A stretch of 64,000 nt of DNA from Lachnospiraceae bacterium XBB2008. GTDB taxonomy: Bacteria; Bacillota; Clostridia; Lachnospirales; Lachnospiraceae. Positions 50,670 through 59,134 of this stretch are shown piece by piece. The stretch covers positions 1 through 64,000 of the forward strand of contig FMVL01000009.1 in NCBI GenBank assembly GCA_900102235.1. Reading direction: 5' to 3'. The notes under the pieces were generated by a model. It was not told the origin of the DNA and did no database searches. It worked only from the letters and a program-made list of their open reading frames with translations. Within the stretch, counting starts at the first letter, position 1. Each line of letters begins with the position of its first letter. The translations under genes and the position numbers were made by a program.

Positions 50670-51590
50670 ATGGAAAACACATTTGATATGCTAATAATCG
50701 GATCGGGCCCCGCAGGCCTCGGAGCAGCACTCTATGCCGCAAGGGCAGGGCTTAATGCGGCGATCGTTGAGAAGAACCCCGTGTCGGGCGGACAGATCAT
50801 CAATACTACCGAGGTGGATAATTATCTCGGACTTCCCGGGATCGGAGGATATGAGATGGGTGAGACCTTCAGAGCCCATGTCGAAAAGATGGGTGCTGTA
50901 TTTATAGAAGATACGATCTCATCCGTTAAGAGTTCGGACGGCTTATATGTTGCCGAAGGCGTGAGCGGTACTTATACTTCGAAGACGATAGTTTTTGCGA
51001 TGGGTGCGGAGAGATCCAGACTCGGCATTCCGGGTGAGAGTGAATATGTCGGAAGGGGCGTATCGTATTGTGCGACATGCGACGGTGCTTTTTTCAGAAA
51101 AAAAGATACGGTCGTGATCGGCGGCGGAGACGTGGCCGTAGAAGATGCGATATACCTCGCCGGACTTTGCGAGCATGTGACTCTTGTTCACAGACGTGAT
51201 GAGCTCCGCGCTTCGGTGAGCTTACAGAATGCGCTGCTCTCCAGGGAAAATGTTACGGTCGAGTGGAACAGCGTAGCTGAAGAGGTCATCGGCGAAGGAA
51301 AAGTCACCGCACTGAAGATACGTAATAAGGAAACGGGAGAGACAAAAGAGATACCCGCATCGGGTGTATTCATCGCTGTGGGCATGGATCCGGTTTCCGA
51401 ACTTGCGAAAGGCGTATGCGACCTTAACGAAAGGGGTTACATCATAGCGGGTGAGGACTGTGTCACAAGTGCTCCCGGGGTCTATGCGGCCGGCGACATA
51501 CGCACCAAGCATCTGCGCCAGGTCATCACCGCCGTTGCGGACGGAGCCTGCGCCGTATCCTCAGCAGAAGTTTACATAAGAACACTCTAA
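50670..51590 (+). CDS. trxB: Thioredoxin reductase-type FAD/NAD(P) oxidoreductase
   Basis: 306 residues from ATG 50670 with AAAGGAG upstream; the frame is open far into the preceding gene but that part is a shadow. FAD binding is in GSGPAGLGAALYAARAG, the redox disulfide is Cys134-A-T-Cys137 in SYCATCDGAFF, NADPH binding is in VIGGGDVAVEDAIYLAG, and the FAD-binding end reads GVYAAGDIRTKHLRQVITAVADGA. Length and motifs match TrxB. It would reduce thioredoxin with NADPH. No thioredoxin gene is adjacent. Confidence 0.93.
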   Translation: MENTFDMLIIGSGPAGLGAALYAARAGLNAAIVEKNPVSGGQIINTTEVDNYLGLPGIGGYEMGETFRAHVEKMGAVFIEDTISSVKSSDGLYVAEGVSGTYTSKTIVFAMGAERSRLGIPGESEYVGRGVSYCATCDGAFFRKKDTVVIGGGDVAVEDAIYLAGLCEHVTLVHRRDELRASVSLQNALLSRENVTVEWNSVAEEVIGEGKVTALKIRNKETGETKEIPASGVFIAVGMDPVSELAKGVCDLNERGYIIAGEDCVTSAPGVYAAGDIRTKHLRQVITAVADGACAVSSAEVYIRTL

Positions 51591-51612
51591 TAGTTTACAT
51601 AAATATAAATAG

Positions 51613-51689
51613 TTGACAAATATGAACTGAAATGTTACATTTATATCTGCACGTAACAATTTTGTAACATTTCATGTAATATTTGTAAG
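51613..51689 (+). promoter_or_regulatory. Promoter and TGTAA repeats (WalR-like) before the cell-wall hydrolase
   Basis: TTGACA at 51613-51618 and TACATT at 51636-51641 have 17-base spacing. Downstream, CGTAAC at 51652 and TGTAAC at 51663 are 11 bases apart (6-N5-6), close to the WalR consensus TGTWAH-N5-TGTWAH, and TGTAAT (51675) and TGTAAG (51684) follow. WalR controls cell-wall hydrolase genes in Firmicutes. A second possible -10, TAATAT at 51677, would place these repeats in an activator position. Confidence 0.45.
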
Positions 51690-51695
51690 GATTTT

Positions 51696-53048
51696 ATGAG
51701 GAAGAATTTAGGAAAAGCAGTAGCATTCATAACAGCAGGTGCCATGGCAGTGATGAGTTTCTCTATCGATGCTCAGGCTGCAACATCAACCAAGGATGTA
51801 CTTCCTTCGACAGGCATCAGTTATGCTCTGGGAACAAATGTAAAAGCTCTGTCCGAACTTTTGACCGAATCGGAGAGTTCAAGCGAAGAGCCCACTCAGG
51901 TCGAGGATGCATTTGAGGAACTCGGAGTTGAGACAGGTTTATTCGTAACGGATACCAATTATGCAGAGACCGCATCGGTTGTTGATGCAAGTGTTATAGC
52001 TCCCGAGGAGACGCCCGTTCAGGCTAAGACCGATTCCGGTAAGGTGATCCAGGACACGGTCATCGTATCCAGAGGATATACCGAAGACCTTCGTGCAGCA
52101 TCAGGTGCGCGCGATACGGAGGAGGAGAGTTTCACGAACCTCGTTATCGCTCAGGTCAGCAACTATGTCAATGTAAGAAGCCTTCCCAGTGAAGAGGGAG
52201 AGATCGTAGGTAAGCTCTATAACAATTCCGTCGGTAATTTCATCGAGGAAGAAAACGGATGGTATAAGATCTCATCCGGTTCCGTGGAAGGATATGTTAA
52301 GGGTGAGTTCTGCGTGACAGGTTATGCGGCCGTTGATCTGGCCCGTCAGGTCGGAACACGTATCGCGACCGTTACTACGACTACATTATATGTAAGACAG
52401 GAACCCACTACAGACAGTTCCGTGATCGGTATGGTCCCGATCGATGATGAACTGATCGTTCTTGAAGAACTTGACGGATGGGTCAAGGTAAACATAGAGG
52501 AAGGTGACGGATACGTTTCAACCGATTACGTAACACTTTCCACCGAATTCGTTAAGGCCGAGTCCAAGGCAGAAGAGGAAGCACGTCTCGCCAAGGAGGC
52601 AGAAGCACGCCAGGCTGCACAGAAAGCAGCAGCATCCAGAAGCAGTTCGGGAAGCTCGGGCAGCAGATATACGGATACCGGAAACTATGCTCCCGCAGGA
52701 AGCGGTACAGGTCAGAATGTTGTTAACTTCGCAATGCAGTTTGTGGGTAACCCTTATGTTTACGGCGGAACATCACTTACCAACGGATGTGACTGCTCGG
52801 GATTCGTAATGAGCGTATACAACAACTTCGGTGTAAGCCTGCCGCACTCTTCATCGGCAGACAGAAGTGTGGGTGCTACCGTAGGTTCTCTTGAGGAAGC
52901 ACAGCCCGGAGATATCCTGTGTTATTCAGGTCACGTGGCTATATATGCGGGTAACGGACAGATCGTTCACGCATCGACTTCAAGGACAGGTATCATAGTT
53001 TCGAGTGCAACATATCGTTCGATCCTGTCGATCAGAAGGATCTTCTAA
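51696..53048 (+). CDS. Secreted cell-wall hydrolase with two SH3 domains and NlpC/P60 domain
   Basis: 450 residues. The signal peptide is about 1-29 (KNLGKAVAFITAGAMAVMSF, cut after AQA). Two bacterial SH3 domains are centred near 150-205 (NVRSLPSEEGEIVGKLYNNS) and 225-285 (LYVRQEPTTDSSVIGMVPID). An alanine- and serine-rich linker follows, then an NlpC/P60 peptidase domain (about 335-450) with Cys367 in CDCSGFVMSVYNNFG, His413 in SGHVAIY and a third polar residue in GQIVHAST. It should cut the peptide stems of peptidoglycan outside the cell. The WalR-like repeats upstream fit such a role. Confidence 0.95.
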   Translation: MRKNLGKAVAFITAGAMAVMSFSIDAQAATSTKDVLPSTGISYALGTNVKALSELLTESESSSEEPTQVEDAFEELGVETGLFVTDTNYAETASVVDASVIAPEETPVQAKTDSGKVIQDTVIVSRGYTEDLRAASGARDTEEESFTNLVIAQVSNYVNVRSLPSEEGEIVGKLYNNSVGNFIEEENGWYKISSGSVEGYVKGEFCVTGYAAVDLARQVGTRIATVTTTTLYVRQEPTTDSSVIGMVPIDDELIVLEELDGWVKVNIEEGDGYVSTDYVTLSTEFVKAESKAEEEARLAKEAEARQAAQKAAASRSSSGSSGSRYTDTGNYAPAGSGTGQNVVNFAMQFVGNPYVYGGTSLTNGCDCSGFVMSVYNNFGVSLPHSSSADRSVGATVGSLEEAQPGDILCYSGHVAIYAGNGQIVHASTSRTGIIVSSATYRSILSIRRIF

Positions 53049-53062
53049 TCCGAAAGATAATG

Positions 53063-53090
53063 AGGCGCAGCCGATGAGGCTGCGCCTTTT
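53063..53090 (+). terminator. Intrinsic terminator after the cell-wall hydrolase
   Basis: AGGCGCAGCC at 53063-53072 pairs perfectly with GGCTGCGCCT at 53078-53087 around GATGA and runs into TTT. It is followed by an AT-rich intergenic region. Confidence 0.9.
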
Positions 53091-53151
53091 GTATATTATT
53101 CACAATAGGTTTGGTATTGCTAAATAACATCAGATATTGCTAAAGCATAAG

Positions 53152-53243
53152 TTATCCACAATTACGGTAACGCATTTATGCGGATAGATACTTATACACG
53201 AAGTTATCCACCTTATCCACCGATTTGTGAAACATGTTTCACA
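53152..53243 (+). other. DnaA-box cluster and 18-bp palindrome
   Basis: A perfect DnaA box TTATCCACA lies at 53152-53160. Three one- or two-mismatch boxes on the same strand follow at 53192 (TTATACACG), 53204 (TTATCCACC) and 53213 (TTATCCACC). Directly after is the perfect palindrome TGTGAAACATGTTTCACA at 53226-53243; its halves are those of the ParB site parS but in swapped order. The whole gap 53091-53466 has no gene and is AT-rich. It could be an origin-like region, a DnaA reservoir or a DnaA-controlled promoter for hpf. Confidence 0.55.
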
Positions 53244-53466
53244 TCATTTTATGGAAACTATCAAACATATGTTCTTGTAAATAATCACGAAAAATTTCCG
53301 GTTTTTCAAAAAGGTCTTGACTTATAAATGTTCTAAAAGAAGCATCAATAACACCTGAATTGTTGGAAAATTTAAAAATCGCTTGAATGGAAAATTACTC
53401 CGGCGTGTGGTAGAATTATTATGTCGGATCACATCCGGCAAATAATCGAAAGAGAGGGCCATGCAT

Positions 53467-53994
53467 ATGAAATTTGTAATCGTTGGCAAGAATATCGATG
53501 TAACCCCCGGTCTCAAGAGCGCAGTAGAAGACAAGCTCGGTAAGTTAGACAAGTATTTTTCGGAAGATACCACTGTCCATGTAACATTGAGCGTTGAGAG
53601 AGTGGATCAGAAGATAGAGGTGACGATCCCCGTTAAGGGCAGCATCATCCGCTCGGAACAGGTGAGCACGGATATGTATGTTTCGATCGATCTGGTAGAA
53701 GAGATCATCGAAAGACAGCTCAAGAAGTATAAGAACAAGATCATAGACAAGCATCAGGCAGCAGCTTCATTTACCAAGAACTTCGTGGATGAGGATCTTG
53801 ATGAAGAAGAGGAAGTTAAGATCGACAGAGTGAAGAAGTTCGATATCAAACCCATGTATCCCGAAGATGCATGTGTACAGATGGAACTCCTCGGACATGG
53901 CTTCTATGTCTTCATGAACGCAGATACCGATCAGGTTAACGTGGTCTATAAGAGAAAGAATAATTCATACGGATTGATAGAGCCTGAAGAATGA
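53467..53994 (+). CDS. hpf: Ribosome hibernation-promoting factor, long form
   Basis: 175 residues from ATG 53467; ATG 53461 lies closer to the GAGAGGG site than ideal. The N-terminal domain (about 1-100) is the S30AE/YfiA fold: KFVIVGKNIDVTPGLKSAVE, DKLGKLDKYFSEDTTVHVTL and a basic helix ERQLKKYKNKIIDKH. The C-terminal domain (about 118-175, IDRVKKFDIKPMYPEDACVQ, VVYKRKNNSYGLIEP) is the dimerisation unit that joins two 70S ribosomes into 100S particles. Together they mark the long HPF of Firmicutes. The stop overlaps the next gene (ATGA). Confidence 0.96.
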   Translation: MKFVIVGKNIDVTPGLKSAVEDKLGKLDKYFSEDTTVHVTLSVERVDQKIEVTIPVKGSIIRSEQVSTDMYVSIDLVEEIIERQLKKYKNKIIDKHQAAASFTKNFVDEDLDEEEEVKIDRVKKFDIKPMYPEDACVQMELLGHGFYVFMNADTDQVNVVYKRKNNSYGLIEPEE

Positions 53995-55964
53995 CAGCGG
54001 TAGTACATATCATTTCTTTTCTATTGATAGCATTCACGGCAGGATATCTCCTTAAGGTCAGCTTAAGCGATATGCTGCCGTTTGTGTGGTCCGGACTCAT
54101 CCTGGTGCTGTATGTGCTTGCATACGGCCGTTTCCTCATGCTGATCGATATACTTATGCCTCTGTGCGCCGCAGGGCTTCTTGTGTACGCCCTGCACGGC
54201 AGGAGAGCGGGAACAGGCGCGGATGATCCCGGGGAAGGCTCCGGTGCGACAGGCGGCTTGGACGGTCTGCTGTCTTACGCAAAAGAAAATGCGCTCTCGG
54301 CCGGCTTCATCACATACGTGATCCTCTGCATAGTCATACCGCTTACACAGAGCGCCAAGATCGTCACCTGGTGGGACGATGTAAACTACTGGGCAAGCGA
54401 TCTTAAGAGCCTGTATTATCTGGGCGGATTCGCATCAAAATATGCAAACGTATCACCGGCCTTCGGAGATTATCCTCCGGGAGTGCAGCTGGCCAAGTGG
54501 TATCTGGTCCACATGAACAGGCACAACTTCAGTGAGAGCCTGGCATTCACCGGTTATTATCTGTTTAATCTGTCGTTCATCATGCCCTGCTTTAAGAAGA
54601 TCACGGGCAAAAGAGCGATCGTAAGCCCTCTTCTTGCTCTTGCCGCATGGGGCTTTGCGGGGATCGGAGACATATACGGATACAGCGGTTTCTGCGCGGA
54701 CCTGTCCATGGCTTTTTTGTTCGGAACAGTTCTTATCACCGCGACAGAGGATATGCAGTGCCGGGCAGCTATGGATAAGGCGGATATGAATGTGAACTGC
54801 CGGGCGCTTGATATCATAAGACCGTCCGTATATCTGGCTGTGCTGGTGATCGCCAAATCCACCGGACCGATATGGGCATTATTCGGGCTCATCATATGGC
54901 TGACATACAGGATATTGAATATGACAGATGTCACAAAAAGGAAGGTTCTTCGCCTGCTTTCAGTGGCTATAGGGCCACTGTTTACCGGAGCGAGCTGGAT
55001 GTTATTCTGCCTGATCAGGCACCGCGTAACACAGACCACATCGACGATGGTCACTTACATGACTACCGATAAGTACGGTCTGTCTCCGTATAAGAACGAG
55101 TTCGGGGCAGCTTTTGTCAAAGCATTCTTCACGGAGCCGGTGCACATCTCGGAAACATGGGTGGATCTGCCGCCGGCGGCAATGCTTGTTCTGATCGCCG
55201 TGCTGCTCATCCTGCTTCGGGTATTTAAACTCATGCCCGGCAAGGCAGGAACTTTTGTCTGTGTGTGCGTACCTATAGTCGGGATAGCGTATTATGCTCT
55301 GATATATGTTGCTCATCTTACTATTTTTGCCACGGAAACTCAGTATCTGGACGCCGAGGGCATGATAGCCTCCATCGAGAGGTACGGTGCACCGTTCATC
55401 ATCGGATGCATGCTTTTCATCGCCTATATCTGGATGATGAAGGACAGGACGGGGTTGGATGCGAAGGTATTCCTGCTGGCCGTACTTGCGCTGACCAATA
55501 TTCCCGAGGCTTACAGGGGACTGTACGGATACAGGATGGAACTTGAGGATGCCCGGAAGGTGAGAGACGATTTTCTGAATGATGATACGGCGGATTTCCT
55601 AGAGGTTCTTTCGGATAACATTGATATCACACGTTCCAAACAGGACGGAGACGAGTCGAAGATATACATAAACGGAGGCTTAAGAGTCTGCAGAGTACGC
55701 GACGGCGCTTATTACAGAGTTCAGGATACCTACGCTGCGTATGAGGCCTCGCCGGTTTCGGTGATGAGCATATCCTATGACATTAAAGACGTGTCAGGGG
55801 AGGAATTCACATATGCGGTATCGCAGACACACGCCGGATACCTCTATGCGGACTGGCAGCCTTATGAAGGTACTTTTCTTGATGAGATGGTGCCGGACGG
55901 GTACTTTGAGTACGGCAGGCTCTATCGGATAGTCTATGAAGACGGAATGATGAAGCTGCAATGA
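53991..55964 (+). CDS. Multi-pass membrane protein, possible GT-C glycosyltransferase
   Basis: 657 residues overlapping the hpf stop. About 12 hydrophobic segments cover residues 1-500, followed by an extracytoplasmic-looking C-terminal domain of about 150 residues. The first large loop contains KIVTWWDDVNYWASDLKSLY, where D-D-V in a loop after the first helices resembles the acidic motif of GT-C glycosyltransferases, and FGDYPPGVQLAKWYLVHMNR resembles the P-P-G/L-x-x region of that fold. This suggests transfer of a sugar from a lipid carrier to a surface molecule. The assignment is tentative; an O-antigen ligase- or polymerase-like protein is an alternative. Coupling to hpf is odd. Confidence 0.6.
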   Translation: MTAVVHIISFLLIAFTAGYLLKVSLSDMLPFVWSGLILVLYVLAYGRFLMLIDILMPLCAAGLLVYALHGRRAGTGADDPGEGSGATGGLDGLLSYAKENALSAGFITYVILCIVIPLTQSAKIVTWWDDVNYWASDLKSLYYLGGFASKYANVSPAFGDYPPGVQLAKWYLVHMNRHNFSESLAFTGYYLFNLSFIMPCFKKITGKRAIVSPLLALAAWGFAGIGDIYGYSGFCADLSMAFLFGTVLITATEDMQCRAAMDKADMNVNCRALDIIRPSVYLAVLVIAKSTGPIWALFGLIIWLTYRILNMTDVTKRKVLRLLSVAIGPLFTGASWMLFCLIRHRVTQTTSTMVTYMTTDKYGLSPYKNEFGAAFVKAFFTEPVHISETWVDLPPAAMLVLIAVLLILLRVFKLMPGKAGTFVCVCVPIVGIAYYALIYVAHLTIFATETQYLDAEGMIASIERYGAPFIIGCMLFIAYIWMMKDRTGLDAKVFLLAVLALTNIPEAYRGLYGYRMELEDARKVRDDFLNDDTADFLEVLSDNIDITRSKQDGDESKIYINGGLRVCRVRDGAYYRVQDTYAAYEASPVSVMSISYDIKDVSGEEFTYAVSQTHAGYLYADWQPYEGTFLDEMVPDGYFEYGRLYRIVYEDGMMKLQ

Positions 55965-55993
55965 AACGGAGCCAACTCTCACTATAGTTCTTA

Positions 55994-56022
55994 TTGCTTT
56001 TTACCCTTTCTTATTATATAAT
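55994..56022 (+). promoter_or_regulatory. Promoter of the butyryl-CoA operon
   Basis: TTGCTT at 55994-55999 and TATAAT at 56017-56022 are 17 bases apart. The predicted start near 56029 gives a leader of about 45 bases to ATG 56075, which has CGGAGGG before it. Confidence 0.75.
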
Positions 56023-56074
56023 AGAAGTTACCGTGTGACAAAAAATTAACAAACACAAAACGGAGGGTCATAAT

Positions 56075-57268
56075 ATGTCAAAAAAAGTAGTAATAGCAAG
56101 CGCTTGTCGTACTGCGATCGGTACAATGGGCGGATCACTCAGTACCACTCCTGCAGCCGATCTGGGCGCTATCGTTATCAAGGAAGCGATCAATCGTGCA
56201 GGCATCAAACCCGAGGATGTTGAGCATGTATATATGGGATGCGTTATCCAGGCAGGTCTCGGACAGAACGTAGCAAGACAGGCTTCCATCAAGGCAGGTC
56301 TTCCGATCGAGGTTCCCGCTGTTACGACTAACGTAGTTTGCGGTTCCGGTCTGAACTGCGTTAACCAGGCAGCACAGATGATCATGGCAGGCGATGCCGA
56401 TGTAGTTGTTGCCGGCGGTATGGAGAACATGTCCATGGCTCCTTTCGCACTTCCTCAGGGACGTTACGGATACCGTATGACATGGCCCAGCCAGTCCCAG
56501 GGTGCTCTGGTTGATACCATGGTCAAGGATGCTCTTTGGGATGCATTCAACGATTATCACATGATCACAACAGCCGACAATGTTGCCAAGCAGTGGAATC
56601 TTACCAGAGAAGAACTCGACGAGTTCGCTTTAAGATCACAGACCAAGGCTTGTGCAGCCATCGAGAGCGGCGCATTCAAGGACGAGATCGTTCCCGTAGA
56701 AGTTAAGAAGAAAAAAGAGACCGTTGTATTTGATACAGATGAAGGCCCGAGACAGGGATCCACTATCGAAGCACTTGCTAAGCTTCGTCCCCTTAATCCC
56801 GACGGCGTAGTTACCGCAGGTAACGCTTCAGGTATCAACGACGGTGCCGCAGCACTCGTTATCATGAGTGAAGATAAGGCAAAAGAACTCGGCGTAACTC
56901 CTATGGCTACATTCGTGGCAGGCGCACTTGCAGGCGTGGATCCCACCATCATGGGTATCGGACCTGTAGCAGCTACCAGAAAAGCCATGGCTAAGGCCGG
57001 TTACAAGATCGAAGACTTTGACATCATCGAGGCTAACGAAGCATTTGCTGCTCAGTCCGTAGCAGTAGGCAAGGACCTCGGTATCGATGTTGACAAGCAG
57101 CTTAATCCCAACGGCGGTGCTATCGCACTCGGACATCCTGTAGGAGCATCCGGAGCACGTATCCTGGTTACACTTCTTTACGAGATGAAGAAGGCAGGCG
57201 CCAAGAAGGGTCTCGCTACACTGTGTATCGGTGGCGGAATGGGATGCGCTACCATAGTTGAGATGTAA
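56075..57268 (+). CDS. thlA: Acetyl-CoA C-acetyltransferase (thiolase)
   Basis: 397 residues. It condenses two acetyl-CoA to acetoacetyl-CoA, the first step of butyrate formation. The acyl-carrying cysteine is in [14 protein letters not shown] (about residue 89), the histidine is in [20 protein letters not shown], and the second cysteine is in [15 protein letters not shown]. Length is standard. It opens the operon with a strong promoter and ribosome binding site. A hairpin with a short T-tract separates it from crt and may lower downstream expression relative to thlA. Confidence 0.97.
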   Translation: MSKKVVIASACRTAIGTMGGSLSTTPAADLGAIVIKEAINRAGIKPEDVEHVYMGCVIQAGLGQNVARQASIKAGLPIEVPAVTTNVVCGSGLNCVNQAAQMIMAGDADVVVAGGMENMSMAPFALPQGRYGYRMTWPSQSQGALVDTMVKDALWDAFNDYHMITTADNVAKQWNLTREELDEFALRSQTKACAAIESGAFKDEIVPVEVKKKKETVVFDTDEGPRQGSTIEALAKLRPLNPDGVVTAGNASGINDGAAALVIMSEDKAKELGVTPMATFVAGALAGVDPTIMGIGPVAATRKAMAKAGYKIEDFDIIEANEAFAAQSVAVGKDLGIDVDKQLNPNGGAIALGHPVGASGARILVTLLYEMKKAGAKKGLATLCIGGGMGCATIVEM

Positions 57269-57278
57269 CATCATTTTT

Positions 57279-57308
57279 GCCGACCTCCTTCGGGAGGCCG
57301 GCATTTTA
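57279..57308 (+). terminator. Hairpin between thlA and crt (partial terminator)
   Basis: GCCGACCTCC pairs with GGAGGCCGGC around the stable TTCG tetraloop at 57279-57302, with one internal mismatch, followed by ATTTTAAT. Inside an otherwise continuous operon it may cause partial termination or define an mRNA end that stabilises thlA message. Confidence 0.65.
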
Positions 57309-57327
57309 ATGGAAAAAGGAGACTAGG

Positions 57328-58161
57328 ATGGAATTCGTAAAATACGAGCAAAAAGATATGGTCGGCATCATCACGATCGATCGCGAGAAAGCACTGAACG
57401 CGCTGAATTCACAGGTACTTGATGAACTTGGCGAAACTTTTGACGCGGTAGATTTAAATACTACAAGATGCCTGATCCTTACAGGTGCAGGCGAGAAGAG
57501 CTTCGTTGCAGGCGCAGACATCGGTGAGATGAGTACACTTACCAAGGCCGAGGGTACCGCTTTCGGCAAGAAGGGTAATGATGTGTTCTTAAAGATCGAG
57601 AGCTTCCCGATCCCTGTTATCGCTGCAGTTAACGGCTTCGCACTCGGCGGCGGATGCGAGATCTCCATGAGCTGCGACATCCGTATCTGCTCTGACAACG
57701 CCATGTTCGGTCAGCCCGAAGTAGGGCTGGGCATCACTCCCGGATTCGGCGGAACCCAGAGACTTGCCAGACTCATCGGTGCAGGCATGGCTAAGCAGAT
57801 GATCTATACCGCACGTAACATCAAGGCTGATGAAGCTAAGCGTATCGGCCTTGTAAATGAAGTATATTCTGCTACGGTTGACGAGGCAGGCAATGTGACT
57901 GCTACGGCTAAGGAAAATCTTATGGCAGCAGCCCTTAAGATGGCTTCCGGAATCGCAGCACAGGCTCCGATCGCAGTTCGTAACTGCAAGAAGGCGATCA
58001 ACGAAGGCCTTCAGGTGGATATCGAGAAGGCAGTAGCGATCGAGGAGGATCTCTTCGGCGCATGCTTCGAGACTGAAGACCAGAGAGCCGGCATGGGTAA
58101 CTTCCTTAAGAAAAAGGATGATCCCACCAAGGTTAAGGTTGTAGAGTTCAAAAACGCTTAA
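57328..58161 (+). CDS. crt: Enoyl-CoA hydratase (crotonase)
   Basis: 277 residues, somewhat longer than the usual 260. It hydrates crotonyl-CoA and, in this pathway, dehydrates 3-hydroxybutyryl-CoA. Crotonase features are KSFVAGADIGEM (oxyanion hole), ALGGGCEISMSCDIRI, and the catalytic Glu in FGQPEVGLGITPGFGGTQRL. The insertion near residues 175-200 (SATVDEAGNVTATAKENL) explains the extra length. It has a standard AAAGGAG site. Confidence 0.96.
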   Translation: MEFVKYEQKDMVGIITIDREKALNALNSQVLDELGETFDAVDLNTTRCLILTGAGEKSFVAGADIGEMSTLTKAEGTAFGKKGNDVFLKIESFPIPVIAAVNGFALGGGCEISMSCDIRICSDNAMFGQPEVGLGITPGFGGTQRLARLIGAGMAKQMIYTARNIKADEAKRIGLVNEVYSATVDEAGNVTATAKENLMAAALKMASGIAAQAPIAVRNCKKAINEGLQVDIEKAVAIEEDLFGACFETEDQRAGMGNFLKKKDDPTKVKVVEFKNA

Positions 58162-58207
58162 AGCATTTTACATATTTTAGTTTTTACTTAGTTAAGGAGG
58201 AAACAAC

Positions 58208-59077
58208 ATGAAAGTAGGTATTATCGGTGCCGGTACAATGGGCCAGGGTATCGCCAAAGCATTTGCTCAGACTGATGGTTATGAAGTAATGCTCTGCGAT
58301 ATCAAGCAGGAATGGGCTGAAGGCGGTAAGGACAAGATCGCCAAGGGTTATGCCAAGCTCGTTGCCAAAGAGAAAATCACACAGGATGCAGCTGATGCGA
58401 TCGTTGCAAAGATCACTCCCGGTCTCAAAGAGGATCTGTGCGCAGACTGCGATCTGATCGTAGAGGCAGCATTTGAGAATATGGAAGTTAAGAAGACCAC
58501 TTTTAAGGAGCTTGATGAGATCTGCAAGAAAGAGTGCATCTTCGCTTCCAACACTTCTTCACTCTCCATCACCGAGATCGGCAACGGCCTTTCCCGTCCG
58601 ATGATCGGCATGCACTTCTTCAACCCCGCTGACCGCATGAAACTCGTTGAGGTCATCGCAGGTGTTAACACTCCCGCCGAGACGGTTGAAGCTATCAAGA
58701 AGATCTCCGAAGAGATCGGCAAGACTCCCGTACAGGTTAACGAGGCAGCAGGCTTCGTAGTTAACCGTATCCTGATCCCCATGATCAACGAAGCAGCTTT
58801 CATCAAGATGGAAGGTGTATCGAATATCGAAGGTATCGACGCCGCCATGAAGCTCGGTGCAAATCATCCCATGGGTCCCCTCGAACTGGGCGACTTCATC
58901 GGTCTGGATATCTGCCTTGCCATCATGGACGTACTCTACAACGAGACAGGCGACAGCAAGTATCGTGCATGCCCGCTCATCCGTAAGATGGTAAGAGGCG
59001 GCAACCTCGGCGTTAAATCAGGCAAGGGCTTCTATATCTATAATGAAGACCGCACCAAGACAGCAGTTGACGCGTAA
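58208..59077 (+). CDS. hbd: 3-hydroxybutyryl-CoA dehydrogenase
   Basis: 289 residues. It reduces acetoacetyl-CoA to 3-hydroxybutyryl-CoA. The NAD(P)-binding start is KVGIIGAGTMGQGIAKAFAQ, the catalytic His is in PMIGMHFFNPADRMKLVEVI, and ETVEAIKKISEEIGKTPVQV with VVNRILIPMINEAAFI and GKGFYIYN mark the family. The AAGGAGG site precedes ATG. It lies in the expected order between crt and bcd. Confidence 0.97.
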   Translation: MKVGIIGAGTMGQGIAKAFAQTDGYEVMLCDIKQEWAEGGKDKIAKGYAKLVAKEKITQDAADAIVAKITPGLKEDLCADCDLIVEAAFENMEVKKTTFKELDEICKKECIFASNTSSLSITEIGNGLSRPMIGMHFFNPADRMKLVEVIAGVNTPAETVEAIKKISEEIGKTPVQVNEAAGFVVNRILIPMINEAAFIKMEGVSNIEGIDAAMKLGANHPMGPLELGDFIGLDICLAIMDVLYNETGDSKYRACPLIRKMVRGGNLGVKSGKGFYIYNEDRTKTAVDA

Positions 59078-59134
59078 GACTTTACCTAAGCGTTTAGCTA
59101 TAAATCCAATTACATTTTAGGAGGAAAAACGATC

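Noticed and set aside
53226-53243. ParB site parS
   Set aside because: The palindrome has the parS half-sites in the opposite order (GTGAAACA-TGTTTCAC), which known ParB proteins do not bind as parS.
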